Assembly (NCBI GenBank): GCA_001695595.3
Contig: MBPM02000019.1
Coordinates: 62,001 to 126,000 of the forward strand
Origin: Plasmopara viticola
Taxonomy: Eukaryota > Oomycota > Peronosporomycetes > Peronosporales > Peronosporaceae
Direction of reading: 5' to 3'
Length of the DNA: 64,000 nt
Every line of letters starts with the position of its first letter. Position 1 is the stretch's first letter. Positions 31,149 through 41,964 of the stretch are shown here, one piece after another. A program made the translations under genes and the position numbers. The notes beneath the pieces were generated by a model that was given only the letters and a program-made list of their open reading frames with translations, was not told where the DNA came from and did no database searches.

Positions 31149-32463
31149 AGCTCGGTCCTGGTTGTAAAAGGTAGTAAATATGGAGCTATAGGTACTAAAT
31201 TGGATCTAGAGCTGTACTCGGGCTAATGTGCACTTTGGTGTATCTAGCGCTATCTAACCGTAAAGATCATAGGAGTTATCTTACCGGTCATACGGTGGTT
31301 TAAACTAATGGCTTTCCGGACACATCGGTGTCGGCTGCTTTAATTACTGGTAGTGCGCTTACTGATGTCTATCCTAAAAGGTGGGGAGGGACTACTGTGT
31401 GCTCTAAGTTATATTGCATCGTATGTGCAATAAGACAGCACAATTGTTGATTAACAAGCTGTTTACATTTTGGTTACGCTTGACAATACGACCTGCCAAT
31501 TTATGCGCCTTACATAGCAAGGCTTATTCACTTTTGGCCTCTTTTAATTCCATGATATGCCCGATCGCTTTCGAGACATGTGTACAAGACGCTTGAAATT
31601 CTTCTCCTCTCAGGACTCTGACATGTCGCCGCTTTCGTTGCAAAATATTTTTTCTCGTTTTGCAGCTTTTCAGCTAAACAATCAACAAAGCAAGAAAGTC
31701 AAGCTCGAAGAATTCTCAAATGACCAATAAGGGGAAACACATATCGCCTTTTGAAAGGGCTAAAAGTGTTGATTGAAACTTATTATTTAACGCTAGAAAA
31801 TGTTAATCGGTAATTACAGCCAAAACAAAATACTCTTTTATTAAAAATTTCCTATTTCGAAAAGGCATAGGCAAAGAGATAAGTTGCTAATCGCGCCTTT
31901 GTAAACACCGCGCGGTCCTGCTAGTATATTTTTTGCGCAAGTTTGCTACAGCTATAAGTCTGTGCGCTTGCATCTAATCTCTGTTTAATTGCGACACCAA
32001 ATAGCTCAGTTTAGCCTTAGCACCCACACTTTCAAAGTTCTGTCGTTCTTTGTCTCTACATTAGAATGTTCTTCTTTTAAGATTTGGTGTGTTAAGTGCG
32101 GATACCAAAGTTTATTATTTGAAGCATCAGAGCAGAGCGAGTATGGTGGTGTCTCTACTTTCCATTAAAGGCGTATATTCACAAGTACATTTCTCACATG
32201 CCTCTCGAAGCCTTAGTATAAGTGGTAGAATGGCCGCATCACTCAGAAGCTATAAGGACCAGACACGCCACTGTAATCATATTACAGTCGTTACGCTTGA
32301 CCGACTCTGTGGCTCAAATAATTTAAAGCTCGACCCGTGACCGTGAGATACTTTGGCTGGCTACCAATAAGAACCAAATAAACGCAGTCAGAGGTAGATT
32401 GAAAGAGCGAGCGTTCGAATGTGTGACTGCGCTACTATCTCTCAGTAAATTGAGTTTAGAACA

Positions 32464-32550
32464 GGTGGATACCCCTACCTCGGAATGAAAAACCTCCATG
32501 GTTGAATGTGGGTACGAGCCCGGGTCACTATTAGCCACCAGCATCTCGCG
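32464..32550 (-). repeat. SINE-like dispersed repeat, copy on the minus strand
   Basis: Read on the minus strand it has GATGCTGGTGGCTAAT, then GGGCTCGTACCC, then ATGGAGGTTTTTCATTCC, then a CCACCT. The order and spacing match the copies at 26.5 and 47.35 kb. The assignment is by eye. Confidence 0.4.
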
Positions 32551-35500
32551 CTAGTGACGGCTTAGCTCTAGCATGTGACTTGTGGTAGCTTTATTTCAAA
32601 TCTATAATATTTCACCTCGTGGCCTTTTATTTCAAGCGTGTTCTTTTTTCAGTATGTTACTGTATACGGTCGAATTATTGTAATTTTATACGAATTGTGG
32701 CTCCTACCAGATAGTACTAATTCTGCTGGCCCTCTGTTTGCCTTTCATAGATAGATTGGTATATGATGGCTCTCTTTTGTCATCGTATCCACAGCTGAAC
32801 TCAATAATTTGCAATACAATCGGTGGCGTATCTCGTTGCTCTCTGCAACGTACTGATGAATATCGGTCTTTCCATTACAAGGACTAGCGCTATGGCTTCC
32901 TAGGCCTATGAGTACAAGAGGCCGCTTGCATTGCCATCACCTCATAAAGAACTAAAAAGAGCGGTGTTGTAATTGGATTGCGAGCACGTAACTCCAATTA
33001 CAACTAATGGCCGATAAATCGGTAGTTGTCAAGCAATTTTTAAAGCGGCATGGGGGTTGGTAAGGTGTCGTCAAAGCTTTTCGAAAGGAACGCGTAAAGA
33101 AATTGGTTGGCTATCGTTGAAAAATGCCACGAGGCGAGAGCTCAGGCTGAGAAGAAATGCTTTCCAAGCTCGTAGCTTATTCTGGTTAGTCGAAACGAAT
33201 TCGAATGCTGATTGAAAAAAGGCATAATTCCAAGAGAGAAATTGCCAAGAAGTATGAAATTCGGTCAAGTGATTACTTGATTTGATAAATAGCGTATCGA
33301 ATCGGATAGTGGATGACAAAAGTTTTTTAACATTTCTGTCTAAGTTATTTTTTTTACGCTGTCAACAAGGATTGGGATGTAACTAAACAATTTCGTACCT
33401 ATTTAGCGAGGTGGCAAAGTGCAAGAAAGATCTCAATGCATTCAAAGCAGGTGGAATGGCAGAAGGAAGCACTGCCTGAGTTTGCGCTAAGCATGCAAGT
33501 CATTTACTGGGGGGATCATTTATGTCGACGGACGACGTGCTTCAAAACTGTTGATACGATTGAAAAAAAAGACAAGATGCGGGAGACGACAGCGGTTGAC
33601 ATTTAAATATTGTACGTAATTAACTATACGGCGGGCTTTACCATGTACACAAACGGCTATCAGTCAAAGAGCTAGCGACTGTGCTTATCTCGTCATTATA
33701 TAATTTTATCTCTGGTGAATACTTTTCCTTATATGATGCTCGTGGATTGGCACAGTGAGGCATTCGCTGACGCAAAAGCATTTAGATCTGGACTCAAAAT
33801 AGGAATTATGGCGGTCGTACGTAAAGCTTCAACACAATGTTAATCCAGATCTATCGATTAAAGATGTGAAACGACTTTTTTCGTGGTGGGAAGCAACTCA
33901 GGCAGATTATTACTTATGCATAGACCGGCGGCAAATGAACAATTCGAGGTGTAGCGAATAGGTTAAAAAAAAGTAGTGATTTAGACGAACAAGCCAGATA
34001 GGCATCCTACTTCTTGATATGTCTGCTTTGGCGACGCATAAGTACGTACTAGGCATAGAAAGAGAACGATCAAAAAGAGGAAAGTAGGATGACAGCGTTA
34101 CATGTGGATATTGCTCTACATGTGTGAGCGAATATAGCATGGATCCTTATCGGGCTATCAAGTCTGATGTACCTGGATGAGGCTTGGTCAAATCAATTAG
34201 TTTTAGTTCTACTCACTCGGTTCCGTATCGATGTGTCGTCATTAAATATTATTAGGAAGGTCCAGCTTTCACGCGTAGAACACGAATTCCTTTTCGGTCG
34301 AAAGCCGCTAAGTGATTTCTTGACGAATACTTGTTCTAAAAATTACACACGAAAATGGAGCCATACCTGCAGCAGCTTGTGTCATAACACTCGCTTTATC
34401 TTGACCCAAGCGTCCTATCAATATTGATTTGTGTGTTAACGCACTTTGTAATTACCGCAAATTTAAAGAGGCTGAAATGAAATAAACACTTTTCTTTACA
34501 ATAAAGCAGCCTTAACGCACGCACCGAACAAGACATATGCTTTATACCGGAAATTACACCGAAAGTACATATTAACTAACTACAAATTTGCATCGGAGAC
34601 CGTGCTTTTTTATACATTTGGCACAAACTGAAAGATCGTAAGCACTCAATTGAGTGTGATGAGAGTTTTATCGACTTTGTAAAGTTGCAGGTACTGCTGA
34701 TGATTGTGCTCTCTTATGCATACTAGAACTCAACAGCAGAGTCAGTCTACATTCGTAATTCTTCACATCTCACAAACACATATGATGGCCTCATGGTTCG
34801 GCACATGCTATTAAATTTTGTAAAACCTTTAGCCTATGAATGGTATCTGACTGCTTTTACAATACGTGTCCCTCCACCTTCACCTGCTAACTTACTTTCC
34901 TGTTTCGAATCAGTTGATACCAAAAAAGCTTCACTTTTTTCCTTTCGCAAACTTGAACGTAGCTTTAACTGAAAACTCAGCATAGTTGTCAATAAGGAAT
35001 AGCATTTTCAAAGCAAGTTAAGAAAACTTCGCGACTTTTTGTTTTTAGAAAATCAACTACCAATATTTCGTCTTGTAAAACGTATATTTTGATTTTTAAA
35101 TTTGGACCTTATTACAAGATTCACTCGGGTTAGTAAAAGTGCTGCACAATGAAAATGATGCGTGCTTTGAGAGAAAACGCCATTTTGCGGCTATCAATTA
35201 GCGTGTAGGCTCCTTGTGGATTCTTTAGGATTCATCATCGTTTTGTAAATCTTGTCGTTACATTTTGCTTCTTGGAGATACATGCAACTATCTTTTCTAC
35301 ATCATTCGCAATTTGATCGTTAGTAGAAAAACTATCAAGCTTTTCTATTTCTTAAGAACTCATCACCGCGCCTGATGCTGGTTAACATCGAATTTACGTC
35401 CTTGTTCAAGAAGTACAGTATCTTTTTCTCAACTTTTTAGTCACAAGCTTTCGGGTATTATCCACAGCTCGTAAGTATAAAGTAGCCTTCTTCTCTTTTT

Positions 35501-35774
35501 GTAAGGTTTTGCGTTCGTATTTAAGCGGTCAAAGTTGATCGTCAAGAATCCTCGTTTCCTCATTTAGTAGTGACAAAGCTTTGTACGCAGCAGCCTTTTG
35601 CAGTACTACCTGCAATGTTTAAACTGAGTCATCGTGAGAAAGGGGCTTCAATCAATGAAATTCGGTATTTATTTTTGTTGATCGTCTTGATTTTCTGTTC
35701 CGCAGATCTCGCTTGTTGATGCAGTCCTCCGTCCGCATTACTTTCTCAATTTAAGTTGCACCTTATTCATTGCT

Positions 35775-36250
35775 TGCTTCAGCATTCGCGGAGGAACTTT
35801 CTTAGGAATTTGAAAGTCCACCGAGGCTATAGTGGCATGCGAGGCGAAGAAGGCGAAGACGAGTATTAGTTGCTACAGCCTAACAGATGGCTCTCAACCA
35901 ACTACTGCTACCACCCTAAGGCAATCATTTGTTATGCTCCACCTCAATAGTTTTTCACTAAAAAAGTCTCTTGACTTCTAATGATTATGGGATTTCTTCC
36001 TGGTCTAATACTTTGTTTTTAAAATTTTCTATGTATAGTACCAAAGCATATGCCTTTTTAAAGCAAAGGAATTAAATGACTTAATCGACCTTGTGCCGTC
36101 GACGACGGGTACGTCACACAATCTCCCCCCAAAAGACGCCTATTTAAACATTAAGGTTTATCTTTTTAGATTCCCGATAGAGGTTGATGATTCAAAGAAT
36201 TTGCTCCAAATTCTTCGTGTGCGTATGGCTTATCTAAGGATACATTTTCT
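35775..36250 (-). mobile_element. Truncated Ty3/gypsy element: 3' LTR plus end of pol
   Basis: 35775-36118 aligns with the LTRs at 41590 and 46920: TTCGCGGAGGAA near one end, GCTACAGCC-TGATGGCT-like sequence in the middle, and GTACGTCACA at the other end. The adjoining ~130 bases match the end of the chromodomain coding region of the complete element, with a frameshift. The purine-rich tract TTTTGGGGGGAGA on the minus strand abuts the LTR, as a polypurine tract should. The rest of the element and its other LTR are missing. Confidence 0.7.
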
Positions 36251-36502
36251 AATACAAATGCTTTGGGCAAGTTCATTCTTTACAGCGGCTAACGAAGCGA
36301 GACATTAGCACTATTCGAGCATTTCCATTCATTAAGCATGATAACATGGGCTTCTGTTTGTATCCTAGAGCCAAAACCGATAACCTATATCGCGATAGTT
36401 ACTGCTAAAAACGGGTGTCAGACCCTCACGTTCACTATTAATTATGTCTTTCTTACTTGCAACAAGTACATCGGAATACCAAGTCTATAGTTTTTAGTTG
36501 AT

Positions 36503-37463
36503 ATGCGCGACGCACATAACGTGGTAATTGCGCTTCTTGCTACGACCAAGGGCTAAAAAGCTGCAGCATTAAACCAGACCAAGCCCCTTTAAACTTGAGT
36601 GGCACAGTTGATGAGACGTTTAGTTCCATGCAATTCTTTGGAAAAATTGAAGCGGTCTTTCATGGAGACGGCTTATTTGATAAGGAAGGAGATAAATTAG
36701 TTATTTGCGAACGCTGTGACGCCTTAGCTTGAGACCAGTACTAGCAAGCGCCAACGCATCAACCTGACGCCTTAAGATAAACAAGCATTAATTGCTTATC
36801 CAATACCAGAAAATACAAGGTGTTGGTGGCAAGCAATGTGCCGTCTATGCTAGAGGGCAGAGTACTGGGAGAATCGCCGACAGCTATAATAATAAATGCT
36901 GCAAAGACTTTAAGGTAGCACGTCTTTCGGCCAAGACGCTCGGGCTATTCCACATGTAGATATACCTCCCATGGCGTTCGTCTCAACAGTGGGCAGGTTG
37001 TTTGAAAAGCGTTTCAGCGCTTGCTCGGAGAAATTGCTAAGTTTGCGCATCCCGCGTTGGTGCACGGTACAAGCGTTTTCAAAGATAGGAGGTCTGTAAC
37101 ACCAGTATTCACAAGAAATGGCTGAGATGATAAAGGTAGTCGAACACAGTGACACAAGTCCAATCGACCATCAAAATATGTACTAAACTTTGGCGAAATA
37201 GCGAATTTATCAATGTTAAGACACTTGTTGCGCCCAAATTTGACAACGCTACCACGCAATGGAAAGCGAATGTTGGCGTTTAAAAAGAGGAATTTGCAGG
37301 ACGCCTATTTCTAAAGTTGGTCGTCACGTACGAGTTATCCTTCGAATTTTCGCCACAGTCACATTTATATTAAAATGCCTCAAGAAGCTAATCGTAATGA
37401 CTGAATTTTGAGAAATATTAGTTTAAAGATTGGCAGCGGCAAGAATCGAATTCCGCTACTCAT
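36503..37463 (+). pseudogene. Decayed effector copy B
   Basis: The start ATGCGCGACGCACATAACGTGGTAA parallels the first codons of the two intact effector genes but runs into a stop after about 18 codons. Downstream, separate stretches still align to the genes, including GTGTTGGTGGCAAGCAATG, AATAATAAATGCTGCAAAG, TTTGCGCATCCCGCG and ATTTGCAGGA. The end near GGCAGCGGCAAGAA matches the C-terminus of copy A. Large internal deletions, frameshifts and stops mean no product is expected. The 3' flank also aligns with that of copy A (ACATTGG/ACATCGG, AGTCGGTGGA). It is the middle member of the local array. Confidence 0.8.
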
Positions 37464-39272
37464 GACTAACACACTACAACTTCGATGTGTAACATTGGCC
37501 CATCAAGAATAGAACTATGACAATCGTAGTGTGACAATCGATACAGATTACGGAGCCAGTCGGTGGAGTTATCAGGTAACGGGATTGGTGCATTGCAGAT
37601 TACGACAAACAACCTCTGTGAGGTTTGTGTATAAATTTTCACAAGGCATTCGAAAATGAGTACAATTAACATCAATTTGTTGCTTTTTTGTCGCTGTTCG
37701 TACAAATTCTGCTCGTACAAGATGAGACTTATCCGATATGCTTTATCTCTGGACCATATGTAGCAACTACCAAATGCTATGGTCTTTAGTATCCACGAAT
37801 TTGAAATTGATTGTAGCCACACTTTATATGTACAAAGTGCGAGCGAGTCTAGCACAATAGTGAAGCTCAAGAACGTGCCATGCGCACATCGTAGCGAAAC
37901 ATTTACGTTATGCTTTGAAAGAGTGACGACATTGTAAGCCTTACCGTATACGATTACCAAGTTCACAATATGAGCTTTCCACAAACTATTTACATTATTG
38001 TGCAAAATCAGCCCAACAATTATGGCTTAATAATAATGCTTTAACTACCAGACTCTGAGAGCTTCGCTGATACTTGCACTTGAGTCGCTTGCTTGTCTTA
38101 ATAAAATAATTAACCATCTTAGCGTCTCTGGTGAATACTAGCCGACTGGAAGGCTGGAATTTTAGAGAAACGCCGCACGGACTAATATGCGGGAGCGTTA
38201 CGCGACACTAGCCGTCCTGTTGAGTCGACCCTTAGAAGCGGCGGCGTTTATCATGAAAAGTCTGAAGGAGCGGGTCAATAGACTTGTTGCATTATATATT
38301 TATGTACTTTTTTTCCGTATCAAGTATAGGCGCGCGTCGCTCGAGTCACGTAAGTTACCATGTGCGCCATCGACATTGTTTTTTTTTGCTCTGACATGCT
38401 TGTCCACTCAAATCGTTAAGCTTCAGATTGAAGCGCCTATTGCTCAAATGACGATACGAAGTACCAACGCTGGCCATTAAAGCGGCGTTAGAAATTCATG
38501 GCGATCGATGATCGTACGTGAACAGGGTATGAAGCAGGTTGGAGACTAGAAATATCCATACGAATTGATAAAGCTTATGGCGTTCTTGCCTTGAACAACT
38601 TCTTCGTTTCGATAGCTAGGCAGAGAGTCAAAACTTTTTTCGAAAATACTTCAATTAACTCGAATATTTCAACAACTCTTTATGTTATGTTTAAATTGCG
38701 TCCTCGGTTATCTGTACTAACCTTTTCAGAGACTATTGATGCATGCGCTTTTTATCGCTCATAAAGAGCGTGAGGTCGTTCTATGAGTCGCGACTGCCTC
38801 AAAGTAAAATCGTAGCCACTCAACGCATCAAAGTCAATGTCAATTAATTGCAGAGGTGACTATCTGACAACTGAACGCAATAATGCCTCCTTCGAACATG
38901 CCCCACCTAGGGATGACAAATAGCTCGGATTAAGTAGTCGTTAAGTGGCAGCTAAGGTTGTGCAAAAAATCTGTACTACCTCGAAAATTTAGCTATACTT
39001 TACGCAGAGGCAGTATCAGTATTGAGTGTAAAACACAATGACTGCGATGACAACCTGTGTGGCGATGCTCCTGCTTTCATGTCGTAGTGATGTTGTCACC
39101 CCCATGTTTCTCAAGCATAATGGTGAAGTAATAAATATTAGTTTCGAAAATTAAAAGTATTTAATACTCAGCTACGCATTAGTCGCAAAATCTCAGGTTT
39201 GTAAGCTAAGGAACAGGATAGCCTTGTTTATGCATATAAGGGCTAAATTTACTTGGCCGTATTTTAGAATGT

Positions 39273-39332
39273 CTATTATATCGATATATCAGCTGCCGAA
39301 TTATCACCAATCAATTGTATGCATAGCTAGCT
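39273..39332 (+). promoter_or_regulatory. Conserved upstream block of effector copy C
   Basis: This is the counterpart of 23408-23465, differing by only a few bases across TATATCGATATATCAGC and AATTATCACCAATCAATT. It is likely core promoter by position and selective conservation. Confidence 0.5.
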
Positions 39333-39367
39333 ACAGTAGCTACACGTGATTTTAATTTCTAGTGGAC

Positions 39368-40891
39368 ATGCGCGGCGTATATCACGCGGTAACGGCGCTT
39401 CTCTTTACGGCCAGCAGCCATATAGCTGCAGATTCTAACCAGAGCGATCTTGTGCAAACACCAAGCAATGGTATAGTGGCGTCTAGTGGCGCAGTCGATG
39501 AGGTGTTGCCTTATCAAGAAAGTCGTGGTCCACACCACGACCTGGCGCTCAATGAGGAGCGCGCACCTGCAGCTTTACATAATTCTTTGGAGGAGCTAGA
39601 ACAAAATGCCGTGATCACGTTGAATGCGATGAATACGAATACAGCAAATGTGATCGCAAAAGCTGAAAAGACATTCGAAGACCATAAGAAATTGATGCCT
39701 GTGGTGGAGGCAGAAATCAGAAAGCGTAAGCGCATGGACCCGTCGCCTAGCAATGTGAATGGACAAGCACTCCATGCTTTGCTAAATCCAGAAGAGTATT
39801 TGGTCTCGGGGGCAAGCAATTTACCATCGACATCGTCCAAAAGACTGGACAGAGGTGAGCCGACAGTCATGATGGCAAATGCTGCAAGAAGTAGAACGCA
39901 TCACGACTTACGACTGGCGCTTTCCAGCCCTCCTACGAGCAGTGTTGCCTCCGCTGATGTTCGACTCGATAAGAATGTGTTGGACTTAGACATTACCAAA
40001 CACAGTGGCGAAGTGGAGTTCCAAGACAGCCAGCGCCAGCGCATCGGCCCGGAGCCTTACGATGTGCGCGGAGAAATAGTATTTGCTTTTCCAGATCTAA
40101 AGGAAGCTCTGGTGTGGGTGGCAAGTGATGCGCCGCTTGTATTGTCCAAAAGAATAAGGAGAGATCACGTGACAGTCATTACAAATAATGCTGCAAATTA
40201 TATAATGCACCACGACTTCCGACCCGCGCCTTTAGGATCTGTTACTACTAGCGCCGCTGCTCCTGTTGATCGACATATCAACCAGCTAATAAACCCGAAG
40301 GCATTAGAATTTGGCATGAACAAACATTTTGACGAGGTAAATTCGCAATTAGTTGGGGACCATTTGCACCTGCGAGAAGGAAACGACAAATTTGTGCATC
40401 CCGCGACAGTGAATGGTCAAACTGTACCGGACGATTGGACGATTAATGTCAACCCCCATTTGCGTGAATACATTCCGGCTGATAAGGTATATAAAATCCA
40501 CAAAGCATTTCTCGAGGCCTTCAATCTGCCATTCCACCAGTATCCGCTTGAGACAGCTAGGATGATCAAAGCAGCTGAAAAGCCTACTGACTCAAGTCCG
40601 AGCAACCGCCATACCGTTGATTTATTCGCGACTCTGGTTACTCTGCAGTCACGTGAAGAGTTAAAGCAACTGTTGGGATCAGATGTGGAAAAATTGCTAT
40701 GGAATGAGAAGCTGGTGTTACCAGGTAATCTGAAGAATTTGCAGGAGGCGTATTATGTGAAGTTAATCATCATGTACGAATTATTTTACGAATTCAGCCA
40801 CAACCACAGGGTTCTATTCGACCAATTACCTGCCAAAGTTCGTCGCCCAAATTGGATTTTAAAGCTTTCAACTTTAAACAGAGGCAGCTAA
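39368..40891 (+). CDS. RxLR-like (EER-type) secreted effector candidate, copy C
   Basis: The 507-residue protein is the paralogue of the product at 23498. It has the same layout: secretion signal in residues 1-21, NEER at 62-65, an RKRKR basic cluster, two ~105-residue modules and a helical C-terminus. The N-terminal 200 residues are nearly identical to copy A, whereas the second module, the linker (DDWTINVNPHLREY) and the C-terminal third carry clusters of substitutions. It ends ten residues earlier, at NRGS, losing the basic GKHPSTKKP tail of copy A. The coding frame is intact and intronless. The true start is the ATG at 39368, because the in-frame codon two triplets upstream is GTG. Effector function is inferred from motif content and genomic setting. 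Confidence 0.8.
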   Translation: MRGVYHAVTALLFTASSHIAADSNQSDLVQTPSNGIVASSGAVDEVLPYQESRGPHHDLALNEERAPAALHNSLEELEQNAVITLNAMNTNTANVIAKAEKTFEDHKKLMPVVEAEIRKRKRMDPSPSNVNGQALHALLNPEEYLVSGASNLPSTSSKRLDRGEPTVMMANAARSRTHHDLRLALSSPPTSSVASADVRLDKNVLDLDITKHSGEVEFQDSQRQRIGPEPYDVRGEIVFAFPDLKEALVWVASDAPLVLSKRIRRDHVTVITNNAANYIMHHDFRPAPLGSVTTSAAAPVDRHINQLINPKALEFGMNKHFDEVNSQLVGDHLHLREGNDKFVHPATVNGQTVPDDWTINVNPHLREYIPADKVYKIHKAFLEAFNLPFHQYPLETARMIKAAEKPTDSSPSNRHTVDLFATLVTLQSREELKQLLGSDVEKLLWNEKLVLPGNLKNLQEAYYVKLIIMYELFYEFSHNHRVLFDQLPAKVRRPNWILKLSTLNRGS

Positions 40892-41589
40892 AGTACAAAA
40901 ATCCATCACCAAGGACGCTACAACTATGATATATACCATCGATTCTCCACGTTTGGACACAAATCCTACAGATCTTGGCTCCCATGACATTGGGTAGATC
41001 AGCACATTTTATACCGACCGTAGCCACAAATCAAACACTCGAAGTGCCCTGGATTGACGCTCATAAAAGCTTCATGCACACAGCGGAGGTGAATGCTAAA
41101 CTTTTATAAGCAAGTACTTTAGGAGAAACATTAACACATAAGGCTTTAATTCATTGAAAAACGCCGTGTGGACTACTTCACCTCGTCAATTGACATGTGG
41201 GGGCCTTGCATGATTTATGCCGTCTAATATTTGGGTCTGCTTATGTTGCCGACCACCGAGGATTATCATCTCCTTCGCGCAAACGCAAAAGGTGCTGACT
41301 GAATGTAAATCCTTATGCCCGTAACTTTTCACCTCGTCAAGGTGGTTCATTAGACGAGTAAAACTTTAACCGATTGACAGCTAAAAAACATCACTGGGAA
41401 TTGTTACTGCATCTGAAAGTCAGAATTGGTCGATATTGGGGTAGGAGGCAGGTTGAAGACTTCCGGAATCTTCATTCAAGACGGTCTGAGTGATTGGAGT
41501 CCCGTAGAGCAATTTTACAAAACCGCTACTCTTACAATATTTACGATGTTACGATTGATGACTTAGTAGAAGCATGAACACTAACCTAC

Positions 41590-41904
41590 TGTAACACAGT
41601 CGCGGAGGAAGCTGATTGAAGTCGGCCGTCGGACGAGGCTGAGGCGCGAGCGAGGTGAAGTCGTAGAAGAGGAGGAGTGTTCGATTTTAAAGCAAAGTGG
41701 GAAGTGTTATTATGTGTCACGATTTATTTTCTTGCTACATCCTGACTGGTGGCCTACTGTCATTTTCCTTTATTTCAATTGGTTTTCTACACATCCTACA
41801 TTTTTTATATCCAATAAGTCTCTTGGTTCCCAATACTGTCTTTTAGTTATTATTTTCATTAAATTGTTGCCGGCAAAACCCCCGGTGGAGACGGTCACGT
41901 CACA
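41590..41904 (-). repeat. Left LTR (3' LTR of the minus-strand element)
   Basis: It has TGTAACACAG...GTCACA termini in plus-strand orientation. Compared with the right LTR it lacks a block between CTTGGTTCCCAA and GCCGGCAAAA, and is therefore ~80 bases shorter. Confidence 0.8.
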
Positions 41905-41964
41905 TGACCTCTCTTCAAGAAGAGGCCTATTTAAAATTGAGGGCTCATCGTTCTGGATTCTCAG

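Larger units (their letters stand above)
27011..35774. other. Long gene-poor region
   Basis: There is no frame above 150 residues and no domain I recognise. It includes a diverged repeat pair (27780-28750 against 29580-30420), a 64-bp tandem duplication at 31013-31148 and a SINE-like copy at 32464-32550. The rest, especially 33-35.7 kb, is AT-rich with scattered stops in every frame. Confidence 0.55.
37805..41589 (+). repeat. Segmental duplication, copy C (left part)
   Basis: This aligns with 21870-26477. It ends exactly where the gypsy element begins and resumes after that element at 47318. It lacks the non-LTR insertion and the extra ~190 bases present in copy A. It carries the second intact effector gene. 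Confidence 0.8.

Noticed and set aside
37466..38005. 179-residue minus-strand frame between effector copies B and C
   Set aside because: It overlaps duplicated flanking DNA; in the copy A counterpart the frame is shifted and broken. No domain is seen.
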